Shown piece after piece: positions 18,155-26,313 of a stretch of 64,000 bases of DNA. Source of the DNA: Scytonema tolypothrichoides VB-61278 (GTDB lineage: Bacteria > Cyanobacteriota > Cyanobacteriia > Cyanobacteriales > Nostocaceae); NCBI RefSeq assembly GCF_000828085.3, contig NZ_JXCA02000023.1:543233-607232 (forward strand). Reading direction: 5' to 3'. Both the position numbers and the translations under genes were made by a program. Positions within the stretch are counted from its first letter, which is position 1; every line of letters begins with the position of its first letter. The notes beneath the pieces are model-generated. The model made no database searches. It was not told the DNA's origin and saw nothing but the letters and a program-made list of their open reading frames with translations.

Positions 18155-19555
18155 ATGAGCAGCTTTCAACCAGGCAAGATGAAAACACTTTTCTTTGTAT
18201 CTACTGTCTTTCCGCCCATGATCAATCCACTTGCCAATCGAGTCTCCAAACTGCTAGTGCAATTTCAAAAAAGTTGGCGAATTCTCGCATTGACTCGTGT
18301 AGAAAATGCTTATTTAAATGAAGAATCTAGCGTTCACTTTGTTAAACCTTGGTATCCAAAAAAATTAATTGACTTCATGAATAAACTGAAGCTTGAGAAG
18401 ATACTAAGGTTATTAATTTGGCCAGATCAGGATATTTTTTGGGTATTACCTGCATTCCTCAAAGGTTATCAGTTGATTAAGCAGCAGAAACCTGATGCTA
18501 TTTTTGTATTTATGATGCCGTATTCAGCTAGTTTAGTGGGAATTGGGTTGAAGTGGCTAACAGGTCTACCTTTAGTACTGAGCTTAGATGACTCGATCAG
18601 TTGTACTGATATGCATCCAGAGTCTTCAAGTTTGCTGCATTATCATTTAGAACGATGGCTAGAAAATTTTTATGTACGTCAGGCTGATGCGTTAGTTTAC
18701 GTTTCCCAATTCAATCTCGATCAGGTAAGAAAACGACAACCTTTATCTCAACAATCGAAATTTCACTTAATTCGTTGTGGTGCCGATCCCTTCGATTTTA
18801 GTACTCCCCTTCCTCCTTCAATAGACAAGAAACCTTTTGAGATAGTTTACATTGGTGGCATGAATGGCTGGTACGATTTCTACTATCCTCTTGAAAAACA
18901 ATCGCTATTTAAAATAGTTTACAAAGCTTGGATGAGATTAGGCATCTATGAACAGGTAAAAATCGATCATCGGAGTTCTAGTCCAGTTTTTGTTGGCAAA
19001 GCAATACAGCAAGTCATGGCCCAAAATCCTAACTGGGAGAAAAAAATTCAACTTGTCATTCATGGAAACCCAGTTCCTAAACATATAGTGCATAGAGTGT
19101 TGGAAAACCAAAAACAGACAGATGTTGTTTCAGTTTTTGGTTCTGTATCCCATCACCAAGCACTTCAACTTGCTAGAACTGGAGATCTTTTACTCATAAC
19201 TTTGCCTAACCGTCCGGATGGCTCTTCAGGTGGGCGGATTTCATGTAAAACCTACGAATACCTGATGACTGATCGCCCGATTTTGGCAGCAGTGCCTAAA
19301 GGTGAAAACTGGGATTATTTAAAGGATAAGCCTGGAGTTTGGTTAGTCGAACCAACAGATACAGAGGCTATGAGCCAAGTCATTTCCCAAGTGGTGTCAG
19401 CACACTTTTCTAATTCTCCCCTCAGGTTTGATCGAACTGCGATCCAACAGGAACTTAGCTATGTAAACTTAGCTGAAGATTACTTAAAAATATTGGATCA
19501 AGTTTGCTTCAATGACACCAAGGGAATTCAAGCCAAGCAATTCGTGACAAGTTAA
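18155..19555 (+). CDS. GT-B fold glycosyltransferase (GT4-like)
   Basis: This 466-residue protein has a two-lobe glycosyltransferase pattern. The N-terminal lobe carries a Rossmann start (KTLFFVSTVFPPMINPLANRVSKL), the middle has ADALVYVSQFNLDQV and FHLIRCGAD, and the C-terminal donor-binding region has SGGRISCKTYEYLMTDRPILAAVPKG, the usual K-x-YEYL-x-x-RPI motif. It would add a sugar from a nucleotide-sugar donor to an unknown acceptor, probably in exopolysaccharide or glycolipid synthesis. Two start codons are possible: ATG 18155 and ATG 18179 (MKTLFFVS...). The second gives the more typical N-terminus, with only a weak AGG upstream. An SGNH hydrolase follows 167 bp later. Confidence 0.85.
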   Translation: MSSFQPGKMKTLFFVSTVFPPMINPLANRVSKLLVQFQKSWRILALTRVENAYLNEESSVHFVKPWYPKKLIDFMNKLKLEKILRLLIWPDQDIFWVLPAFLKGYQLIKQQKPDAIFVFMMPYSASLVGIGLKWLTGLPLVLSLDDSISCTDMHPESSSLLHYHLERWLENFYVRQADALVYVSQFNLDQVRKRQPLSQQSKFHLIRCGADPFDFSTPLPPSIDKKPFEIVYIGGMNGWYDFYYPLEKQSLFKIVYKAWMRLGIYEQVKIDHRSSSPVFVGKAIQQVMAQNPNWEKKIQLVIHGNPVPKHIVHRVLENQKQTDVVSVFGSVSHHQALQLARTGDLLLITLPNRPDGSSGGRISCKTYEYLMTDRPILAAVPKGENWDYLKDKPGVWLVEPTDTEAMSQVISQVVSAHFSNSPLRFDRTAIQQELSYVNLAEDYLKILDQVCFNDTKGIQAKQFVTS

Positions 19556-19722
19556 GCCTTTTTAGGCTTTGTCAACAGCCAGTATCAGTGATGAAAAAAG
19601 CTGGGAAACTGTTGATGGTGCATCTTCCTGCTTCTAAGCAATCAGAATAAGTCTTTGTCTTCGCGAAATTATCAACGGAAGAGCGTAAAATATACGGAAC
19701 TTAGAACAAACGGACTTAACAA

Positions 19723-20682
19723 GTGAAAGTGGTGCTGGTTATCAGTTTAGTCGTTGTGATCGGATTGTTTGTGATCATAGAGTTGGGATTAAGATTGCTG
19801 TTCGGGTTTGGCAATCCTTTAACATACATTCGGGATGAACAGATTGGTTATCTGCTAAGTCCTAACCAACGCACCCGTCGCTTTGGTCATCGTATTACAA
19901 TTAATCAGTATTCGATGCGGAGTGAACCCATCGCCCAGACGCCTTCACCATCTACCCTGAGGGTGCTACTTTTAGGAGATTCTATTGCTAACGGTGGTTG
20001 GTGGACAGACCAAGATAATACAATTTCTAGTTTAATATCGCGCTTGTTAACTTCAGCAGTGAGTAGTAATTCTCAACAAGTCGAAGTGCTAAATGCTTCA
20101 GCCAACTCTTGGGGACCAAGAAATGAATTAGCCTATTTGGAAAAGTTTGGCAGTTTTGATGCTCAAGCACTTGTGCTACTCATTAACACCGATGATTTGT
20201 TTGCTACCGCCCCCACCTCTTTACCCGTAGGATGCGATCGCAATTACCCCGACAAGAAACCACCTTTAGCATTAGCAGAAGTCTTCCAACGTTATATATT
20301 CAAGCCAACGCCAATACCAGGAATAGAAGCAGTGCAAAATGAAGCGGGCGATAGAGTTGGTTTTAATCTAGAGGCGATTGGCAAAATCCAAGCACTTGCG
20401 CTTCAAACCAATACTCAATTTCTTCTCGTCATGACTCCCTTACTCCGAGAAATTGGTGAACCTGGACCTCGCGACTACGAAGTTATAGCACGAAAGCGCT
20501 TGAGTGAATTTTGTCAAGCCCAAAAAATCACTTATTTAGATTTTCTTCCAATATTTAACTCAAACCAAGACCCCAAAGCCTTGTATCAAGACCACATCCA
20601 CCTTAACTTGCAGGGGAATCAGTTGGTGAGTGAGGTGATTTCGCGATCTGTGCGGAGCGTAAGCGAAGCTATCGCTACTTGA
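19723..20682 (+). CDS. Membrane-anchored SGNH/GDSL hydrolase-like protein
   Basis: A 319-residue protein beginning at GTG with one N-terminal membrane helix (about residues 3-28), so the enzyme domain is outside the membrane. The SGNH pattern is visible: catalytic Ser87 in LLGDSIANGG, Asn105-region residues before NASANSWGPRNE, and the DxxH pair D290/H293 in QDHIHLN. Such proteins act as esterases or O-acetyl-modifying enzymes on polysaccharides, which fits the glycosyltransferase just upstream. The last ten residues (SVRSVSEAIAT) are encoded by a dispersed repeat fragment that supplied the stop codon, so the natural C-terminus may have been altered. Confidence 0.83.
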   Translation: MKVVLVISLVVVIGLFVIIELGLRLLFGFGNPLTYIRDEQIGYLLSPNQRTRRFGHRITINQYSMRSEPIAQTPSPSTLRVLLLGDSIANGGWWTDQDNTISSLISRLLTSAVSSNSQQVEVLNASANSWGPRNELAYLEKFGSFDAQALVLLINTDDLFATAPTSLPVGCDRNYPDKKPPLALAEVFQRYIFKPTPIPGIEAVQNEAGDRVGFNLEAIGKIQALALQTNTQFLLVMTPLLREIGEPGPRDYEVIARKRLSEFCQAQKITYLDFLPIFNSNQDPKALYQDHIHLNLQGNQLVSEVISRSVRSVSEAIAT

Positions 20683-20823
20683 GTTACTGGGGCAAAAATA
20701 ACTAATACTTTACAATTTACAATTTTTTGTAAAGAAATAAAAATAACGAAAGATAGATATGACGCCAGGTAAATATCTCGTAAAGTCAAGGAGGAGTGTA
20801 TCTACGTCGGTCAAAGTTGCCCA

Positions 20824-21519
20824 ATGGTTAAAGAATCTTTCCAAGAACTTCTAAACTTGAGCCAGCGCGTTGACGAAGCACAAACTCATAACTTCTCTTC
20901 TGAAAACTTTGCAGGAGAAGACCTTAGAGAGGCAAACCTTAGCGGTACCAACCTATTCAATACTAACCTTAGTGGGGCAAATCTCAATAATGCCAAGCTT
21001 GACACTACCAATCTTAGTACTGCCAACCTTGCTAGTTCTGACCTAAGTGGTGCAAATCTGTGTGGCGCAAATCTCAACTTTGCCAACCTCAGTGATGCAA
21101 ACCTAAGTGGTGCAAATCTCAGTGGTGCAAACCTCAGTGGTGCAAACCTCAGTGGTGCAAACCTCAGTAAAGCTGACCTGAATGGTGCAGATCTCAGTGG
21201 TGCGAACCTCAGAGGTGCAGATCTCAAAGGTAGCGATCTCAAAAACGTGAACTTGAGCCTAGCCAATCTCGACAGTGCCAACCTCAAAGGTGCTAATCTC
21301 AATGATGCCTATCTTGGTGGTATTCGGCTCAGTGGTGCGGATCTCAGCGGTGCAAACCTCAGTGGTGCGAACCTCAACGTTTCTGACCTCCATGGTGCAA
21401 ACCTCAGTAATGCCGACCTCCGCAGTGCCAATCTCACTAACGCTTATTTGAATAGTGCTAACCTCTATGGTGCCAAAATTAACGATTCAACGAAATTTGA
21501 TGATCAGAGTTTAGATTAG
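20824..21519 (+). CDS. Pentapeptide-repeat protein
   Basis: A 231-residue protein that is almost entirely A(N/D)LSG-type pentapeptide repeats from about residue 30 to 225, about 38 units, predicted to fold as a right-handed quadrilateral beta-helix. There is no signal peptide. A strong AAGGAGG lies about 30 nt upstream of the ATG, too far for this start, and no in-frame start is closer. The start or an upstream leader may be misread. The regular DNA also leaves a long Arg/Pro/Leu-rich open frame on the opposite strand that is only a shadow. Function unknown. Confidence 0.92.
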   Translation: MVKESFQELLNLSQRVDEAQTHNFSSENFAGEDLREANLSGTNLFNTNLSGANLNNAKLDTTNLSTANLASSDLSGANLCGANLNFANLSDANLSGANLSGANLSGANLSGANLSKADLNGADLSGANLRGADLKGSDLKNVNLSLANLDSANLKGANLNDAYLGGIRLSGADLSGANLSGANLNVSDLHGANLSNADLRSANLTNAYLNSANLYGAKINDSTKFDDQSLD

Positions 21520-21522
21520 ACC

Positions 21523-21600
21523 TCTTGCAAAAGTGAGATTTTACGAGGTTCTGTTAAGCGTTCGGGTGTTAAGAGTTAAGAGTTCCCGACTTTTGCAAGA
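21523..21600. repeat. 12-bp inverted repeat with 54-nt loop, after pentapeptide gene
   Basis: TCTTGCAAAAGT (21523-21534) and its exact complement ACTTTTGCAAGA (21589-21600) flank a loop containing the word gttaagagttaagagtt. It begins 4 bp after the pentapeptide gene stop. It could fold in the 3' UTR, or be a small mobile repeat; there is no T run after it. The remainder of the spacer to 21961 has no recognised feature. Confidence 0.5.
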
Positions 21601-21961
21601 AGTTGATTGATACTCTCCGGGAAGCTACGGAGGTTATTAAGATATCGGTTGATCGTTAAGGTTAAGGAACTCACCACGTTGCCCGGCGTGGTGATGTATC
21701 ATTAGCTTGTTTCGGGCGTTAAAACTCATTGTCAAGAAAGAATTACTAGAATAAAATCATACAAAATATTGCGATAACTGAAAAATACAGAAGTCGCAAT
21801 TATTACTCATGTTTAACACTTGTTAGCTGTAGTGCTGGCGTCCAGTCATTCAAAAAGTACTCATGAGGGTACCGATTCATTTCTGGAATGACAAAAGCTT
21901 AGATTGTTGACTTTATCTAGAAAATCAAATCTTACAAAATTGAGGGTCAAGCAGAAAATTT

Positions 21962-23545
21962 ATGCCTGAGGTCAAAGTTCCTACCATAACTAGCACGTAT
22001 GACATTATTTGCTTTGGAGACGAAGTTCCTGGTATTCTCGCTCTAGTTTGTGCAGGACGGGAATATTACCGTCAAACGAATCAATATCCACGGATTTTGT
22101 TACTGTTAAAAGGAAATTCTAAATTAGGAATTGGGGGTCATTTAGTACGCGGTGGATTGTCTTATCTTGACCGGTCTACAGTTCCCCCAGCTATTCGTCA
22201 ATCACGTAATTTAGACACTTTTGGTGATCCAGCCGCTATCTACAAGGAATTTCTCAAACGAGCTGGAGTTGCGCTAATTGCTCTTGATCCGGTTAAGGCA
22301 GATAGCGCTTTGCGAGCGATGTTGAAAGAGGTGCGTGCAGATATTATTAGCGATATTGAAATTAAGTCCGTTATCAAAGAAGGACAGAAAATCACTGCTA
22401 TTGAACTGACTAAAGGTGAAACCTATGCGGGCAAACAGTTTATTGACTGCACTGTGAATGCAGAGTTGGCGCAAGCGGCTGGAGTGAAAAAACTTAAGGG
22501 GTTTGAAACCTTTGGCTTACCTGACTCAGAACTAGCAGTGACTTTAGTCTTTGAAACTCAGGGGCTGAGTATTGAAAGACTCAAAAATGTAGAGTATCAA
22601 TATCTCAAACGCTTCACCAATAAAGCAGATACTGAAGCTCAAAAATGGTTAAATGTTGCAGCAGGAGGAGATTCAGCAAGAGCAGATGAACTCAGAAAAA
22701 ACCTGGTTGATTCCGCAGGCAAGCTGAAAACGATGTACGCAGGTCAAGATTACATCGACGTTCGCTCTAAAGCTCTCTCCATAGCCTACCATGCTTTCCG
22801 GGGTACTCCTGTGTCCTTAGCATCTAGTGGTACCATGCTTGACAACGGTAATATAGCTGTTTTGTCTCAGGGGAGGTTGTTTTGGAATGCACTGTTGTAT
22901 AAAGTCAATGCTGATCAAGCAGAAGCTTTAACACGCGCCAAATCCAAGCCAACATCAGACATGCTGCGTGAGATGGTATTTGTGAGAAAGTGGTTTGAAA
23001 GCATTGGCGCAAGTCAGGTGAAGTCTGCAGAAGAACTCTATATTCGTCATGCTGGTAATATTACAGGGGCAGTTGATCCCTTAAGTGGTTCTGAGATGCT
23101 TGCAGGTGGTGTACCACAAAGTGAAGCTTTAGGAACTTTTGGCTACCATTTTGATATTCGTGGCGGTATCAACGGCTTAGATGAAAGGGCTGCTGGTAAA
23201 GGTTTTAACGATTTTGCATTTCTGAACCCGCCGTTGTTCAACATTGGTATTCGGCACGCCCTAGTTAAAAATGTACCCAACTTGGCTGTTATTAGTCCCG
23301 GTTCTGGATTTGTTGGCTATGCCTCTTCTGCTGGGAGAATTGTGGAATTCAACTGTGGTGTTGGGCAGGGAGTCGGGATTGCAGCAGGAATTGCGATCGC
23401 TCAAGCGCGTAACCTCGCTGACATTTCTAACACAGATGTGCGAACCATCTTAGCACAAACAGGACGGCTATCTCAAGTCTATGGTACGGACAATCCACTA
23501 CTAGCAAGTAAGCTAGGCAGTTTTGAGAATCAGATGATTGCTTAA
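21962..23545 (+). CDS. FAD-dependent oxidoreductase
   Basis: A 527-residue protein of the FAD-dependent oxidoreductase superfamily. The N-terminal nucleotide-binding segment (YDIICFGDEVPGILALVCAGREY) has a loosened glycine motif. KQFIDCTVNAELAQAAG is the usual second FAD-contact strand, and the C-terminal block NLAVISPGSGFVGYASSAGRIVEFN is typical of the FAD domain closing on itself. The region resembles enzymes annotated FAD_oxidored in cyanobacteria. No signal peptide is seen. The substrate is unknown. The lactonase-like gene 67 bp downstream on the same strand could be co-transcribed, suggesting metabolism of a sugar or sugar acid, but this is inference. Confidence 0.8.
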   Translation: MPEVKVPTITSTYDIICFGDEVPGILALVCAGREYYRQTNQYPRILLLLKGNSKLGIGGHLVRGGLSYLDRSTVPPAIRQSRNLDTFGDPAAIYKEFLKRAGVALIALDPVKADSALRAMLKEVRADIISDIEIKSVIKEGQKITAIELTKGETYAGKQFIDCTVNAELAQAAGVKKLKGFETFGLPDSELAVTLVFETQGLSIERLKNVEYQYLKRFTNKADTEAQKWLNVAAGGDSARADELRKNLVDSAGKLKTMYAGQDYIDVRSKALSIAYHAFRGTPVSLASSGTMLDNGNIAVLSQGRLFWNALLYKVNADQAEALTRAKSKPTSDMLREMVFVRKWFESIGASQVKSAEELYIRHAGNITGAVDPLSGSEMLAGGVPQSEALGTFGYHFDIRGGINGLDERAAGKGFNDFAFLNPPLFNIGIRHALVKNVPNLAVISPGSGFVGYASSAGRIVEFNCGVGQGVGIAAGIAIAQARNLADISNTDVRTILAQTGRLSQVYGTDNPLLASKLGSFENQMIA

Positions 23546-23612
23546 GCAAGCTTAAGCAATAGCATATAGTCATCAATTGAAAAGCACTGTAACTCAAAGA
23601 GTATTTTTGACA

Positions 23613-24488
23613 ATGAGTCATACACAAGAAACTGGAATTCCAGGTGTGTTGGCGACAAACACCAAAATCACTAAACTTGCCGATGGAATGTCATTCTGCG
23701 AAGGTCCAGTTTGGGATAAAAAACATCATCGGCTGATTTTTAGTGACACTGTTGCAGATGAACATAGATGCTGGAGTGATGCCCAAGGATTACAGACTTT
23801 TCGGAAGCCTAGCTATCAGCCAAACGGAAATGTTTTTGATTTGCAAGGCAGGCTTTGGACTTGCGAACACGAATCGAGGGCAATTAGCATGACCAACATA
23901 GATGGTCAGCGAACAATAGTGGTGGATAATTATGCAGGCAAGCACTTCAATTCACCAAATGACTTGGAAGTAAAATCTGATGAGACAATTTGGTTTAGCG
24001 ATCCAACCTACGGTCTTGGTAACAGAACCAAGGAGATGGATTTTCAGGGCGTTTTCCGCTTCGATCCCAAAGCAAATAAGCTGACATTAATTGCTGATGA
24101 TTTGAGTATGCCAAATGGCATCGCTTTTTCTGTGGATGAAAAGAAGCTTTATGTTGGAGATTCGGCAGAGGATAAGCGACAAATACGCGCATTCACAGTG
24201 AACCCAGACGGAACGGTTTCTGGTGGCGAAGTGCTATGCACGACTCAGAACCCAGTTTGGGGTCCAGACGGGGTTGATGTTGATGCAAATGGAAATATCT
24301 ACACAGGTTGTGGTGATGGCGTAAATATTTTTTCTCCAACGGGTTTGCTGCTAGGCAAGATATTAACTGAAACTCCAATCTCAAACTTTGCCTTTGGCGG
24401 AAATGATGGCAAAATACTGTTTATGACTAGTGAACACGCTTTATATCGAGTCAATTTGCTAGTAGCAGGTGCGGTCAAACGATGGTGA
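23613..24488 (+). CDS. SMP-30/gluconolactonase/LRE-like protein
   Basis: A six-bladed beta-propeller lactonase of about 291 residues. Metal-binding positions fit the family: Glu in SFCEGPVWD, Asn in NSPNDLEV followed by FSDPTYGLG, Asn in MPNGIAFS, and Asp in WGPDGVDVDANGN. The family hydrolyses sugar lactones such as gluconolactone. A longer frame begins at TTG 23577, but ATG 23613 (MSHTQETG) gives the better N-terminus. It probably forms a unit with the oxidoreductase upstream and converges on the ABC permease gene, ending 31 bp from it. Confidence 0.87.
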   Translation: MSHTQETGIPGVLATNTKITKLADGMSFCEGPVWDKKHHRLIFSDTVADEHRCWSDAQGLQTFRKPSYQPNGNVFDLQGRLWTCEHESRAISMTNIDGQRTIVVDNYAGKHFNSPNDLEVKSDETIWFSDPTYGLGNRTKEMDFQGVFRFDPKANKLTLIADDLSMPNGIAFSVDEKKLYVGDSAEDKRQIRAFTVNPDGTVSGGEVLCTTQNPVWGPDGVDVDANGNIYTGCGDGVNIFSPTGLLLGKILTETPISNFAFGGNDGKILFMTSEHALYRVNLLVAGAVKRW

Positions 24489-24519
24489 TTTTATAGAAAG
24501 TAAGGAAATTTATCTTAAT

Positions 24520-25281
24520 TTAGCGCTGTCGCCAATCTAACTTGCTTCCAACCAACCAAAAGGTCAACAGGGAAAATCCTACCAAAGCAGTCAAATCAAC
24601 TACCAGTTGCCCAGTCATCGTTCCAAATAAAGTTTGTCGAAGAGCAGATGCAGCGTAGGTTGCAGGACTCAACCGTCCTATGTATATTACGATATCGGGT
24701 AAACGGCTTTCTGGGATGATGACTGGACCAATAAATAGCATCAGCATCGTTACAAGTAAACTGATGGATCCGCTTTCTTCTGGTGTGCGAGCATTTGTCC
24801 CGATAAATGCACCTAGTCCAGCAAGAGGTAGCACACACAACGGAATAATCAGTATAATTACTGGGTTTAGACTAACTGAAAGCTTGAGGAACAAGATACC
24901 AAACCCTAGGATGCCTAACAGTGCTGGTAAGGAAAGTAGAAAAAATGATAGGACTGATGCAATAATTAAAGCTTCTCGGCGAATGGGTAAAGTGGCATAG
25001 TATTCTAATGTGCCAGAAAACCGCATATAAGCAAACCGAGATGCCATTTTATCTAAGTTACCGAACATCAGCGTCATCACAAGATTACCAGTCAAAATGT
25101 ATCCCAGTGTTTCCTGTCCAGTTCCTTGAGCAAAGCTACCAAGGGCGATGATACTTAGCATTGGAGCAACTAAACTTGTAAGAATTATTGCTTGCCATGA
25201 CCAACGCCAGTTTGTCAACTCCATGAAAAACAAGTCCACGAGTTGGACAACAAAAGACGGTGGATTACGGTTGTTGTGCAT
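24520..25281 (-). CDS. ABC-2 type transporter permease
   Basis: A 253-residue membrane protein with six hydrophobic segments, typical of ABC-2 exporters. It begins MHNNRNPPSFVVQLVDLFFMELTNWRWSW and has the ABC-2 coupling region GTLEYYATLPIRREALI. It overlaps the end of the ATPase gene by 17 bp, so the two are translated together. The transported substrate is unknown. The architecture matches drug/lipid exporters of the DrrB/NodJ group. Confidence 0.87.
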   Translation of the reverse strand: MHNNRNPPSFVVQLVDLFFMELTNWRWSWQAIILTSLVAPMLSIIALGSFAQGTGQETLGYILTGNLVMTLMFGNLDKMASRFAYMRFSGTLEYYATLPIRREALIIASVLSFFLLSLPALLGILGFGILFLKLSVSLNPVIILIIPLCVLPLAGLGAFIGTNARTPEESGSISLLVTMLMLFIGPVIIPESRLPDIVIYIGRLSPATYAASALRQTLFGTMTGQLVVDLTALVGFSLLTFWLVGSKLDWRQR

Positions 25282-26173
25282 AATGCAGATACAAATCTTC
25301 TAGGGTTGCTGAGTAGAGGCGAAAGTCATCCACCTTGTCCAAATTTAGAGAATTGAGAGTAGAAGTGACTTGGTTCCATTCCAATAACACCTGCCAGTGA
25401 CCTGCTTGCAAGGAGATGAAGGTTAGATGAGATGGTAAGATGGGTTGGTTTTCTGGTGAAAAAAAGAGTTCTAAGCGTAGCATACGGTCAACTTGCTGCT
25501 TGAGTTCACTAGGACGACCGACTGCAACTAATTCTCCAGAACGCAAAATACCCACTCGCTGGATTGCTTTTTCTGCTTCAATCGCATCATGGGTAATGAG
25601 AATAATAGTGGTGCCCTGTTCCTGATTGATACGGCGCAAATTATCCCAAACCAACTTGCGACGTTGGGGATCAAGGTCATTTGTGGGTTCATCTAGTATT
25701 AGCACAGGTGGTGAACCTGCCATTGCTACAGCTAACCTGAGTAATCGCCTTTGTCCACCAGATAGCCGAGAACTCGGTTTGTGACGTAGTTCTTGAATTT
25801 GCCAGAAATTTAGTAAAGCATCACACTCTTTACGAGCATTGTTGCGGCTCATCCCGCGCAAATGAGCAGTAAAATAAAGTGACTCACCCACTGTCAAATT
25901 GTTGAGTGCGCCGCTTTCTTGGGGCATATAACCGATATTCATTTGCACGAGATGGGGGGCTTTGATGATATTTTGTCCGAAGAAAGCGATCGCTCCACAA
26001 TCAATAGACAACAAGTTCACCATCTGGCGTATCAACGTACTTTTGCCTGCCCCGTTATCGCCCAAAATACCAAAGATTTCACCCTGATAAATTTGGAGTG
26101 TAATGTTCTTGTTGGCAGGTTCGGTTTGTCCTGGATAAGTTTTGACTAAATTTTGAATATCGTAGACAATCAA
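25265..26173 (-). CDS. ABC transporter ATP-binding protein
   Basis: A roughly 302-residue ATPase with Walker A GDNGAGKST, Q-loop YMPQESG, signature LSGGQRRLL, Walker B LILDEPTNDLDP and the switch His in ITHD. It pairs with the permease that overlaps its 3' end. The open frame begins at ATG 26188, but GGAGG overlaps that ATG and lies 8 nt upstream of TTG 26173. The TTG start gives a typical N-terminus (M-IVYDIQNLVKTYPG). That TTG also overlaps the stop codon of the small Pnkp-like relic (TTGA), an arrangement suited to translational coupling. Confidence 0.9.
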   Translation of the reverse strand: MIVYDIQNLVKTYPGQTEPANKNITLQIYQGEIFGILGDNGAGKSTLIRQMVNLLSIDCGAIAFFGQNIIKAPHLVQMNIGYMPQESGALNNLTVGESLYFTAHLRGMSRNNARKECDALLNFWQIQELRHKPSSRLSGGQRRLLRLAVAMAGSPPVLILDEPTNDLDPQRRKLVWDNLRRINQEQGTTIILITHDAIEAEKAIQRVGILRSGELVAVGRPSELKQQVDRMLRLELFFSPENQPILPSHLTFISLQAGHWQVLLEWNQVTSTLNSLNLDKVDDFRLYSATLEDLYLHYAQQP

Positions 26174-26298
26174 GAATAATTCCTCCATACAAAACTGATA
26201 TTTCCTTTGTGCTTCTTTCTTTGGGCGAAGATTGATTTACCAAAACCCGAAGCACCTGTGAGGACAATCAGGGAAAGTTCAGGAATTGTCAGCTTCAT
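26170..26298 (-). pseudogene. pnkp: Relic of polynucleotide kinase-phosphatase (Pnkp), P-loop N-terminus only
   Basis: A 42-codon frame reads MKLTIPELSLIVLTGASGFG then KSIFAQRKK before losing similarity. From memory of the family, this matches the start of bacterial Pnkp, the RNA end-healing kinase/phosphatase, including an intact P-loop (GASGFGKS; usually GASGSGKST). The other 800 or so residues expected of Pnkp are missing. It starts 15 bp after the LRR gene stop, and its TGA overlaps the TTG start of the ABC ATPase. It may be only a relic, or it may still be translated as a coupling leader. The identification should be checked by protein search. Confidence 0.65.
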
Positions 26299-26313
26299 CT
26301 CACTTGTAGAAAC

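Noticed and set aside
20886-21302. 138-codon minus-strand frame rich in Leu, Arg, Ala and Pro
   Set aside because: It is the mirror of the pentapeptide repeats; the periodic DNA keeps all stops away. No ribosome site or family pattern.
24520-26173. ABC pair as the exporter for the double-glycine peptides
   Set aside because: The ATPase has no C39 peptidase domain and the permease is ABC-2 type, so it cannot process such leaders; it lies 3 kb away beyond the LRR gene.
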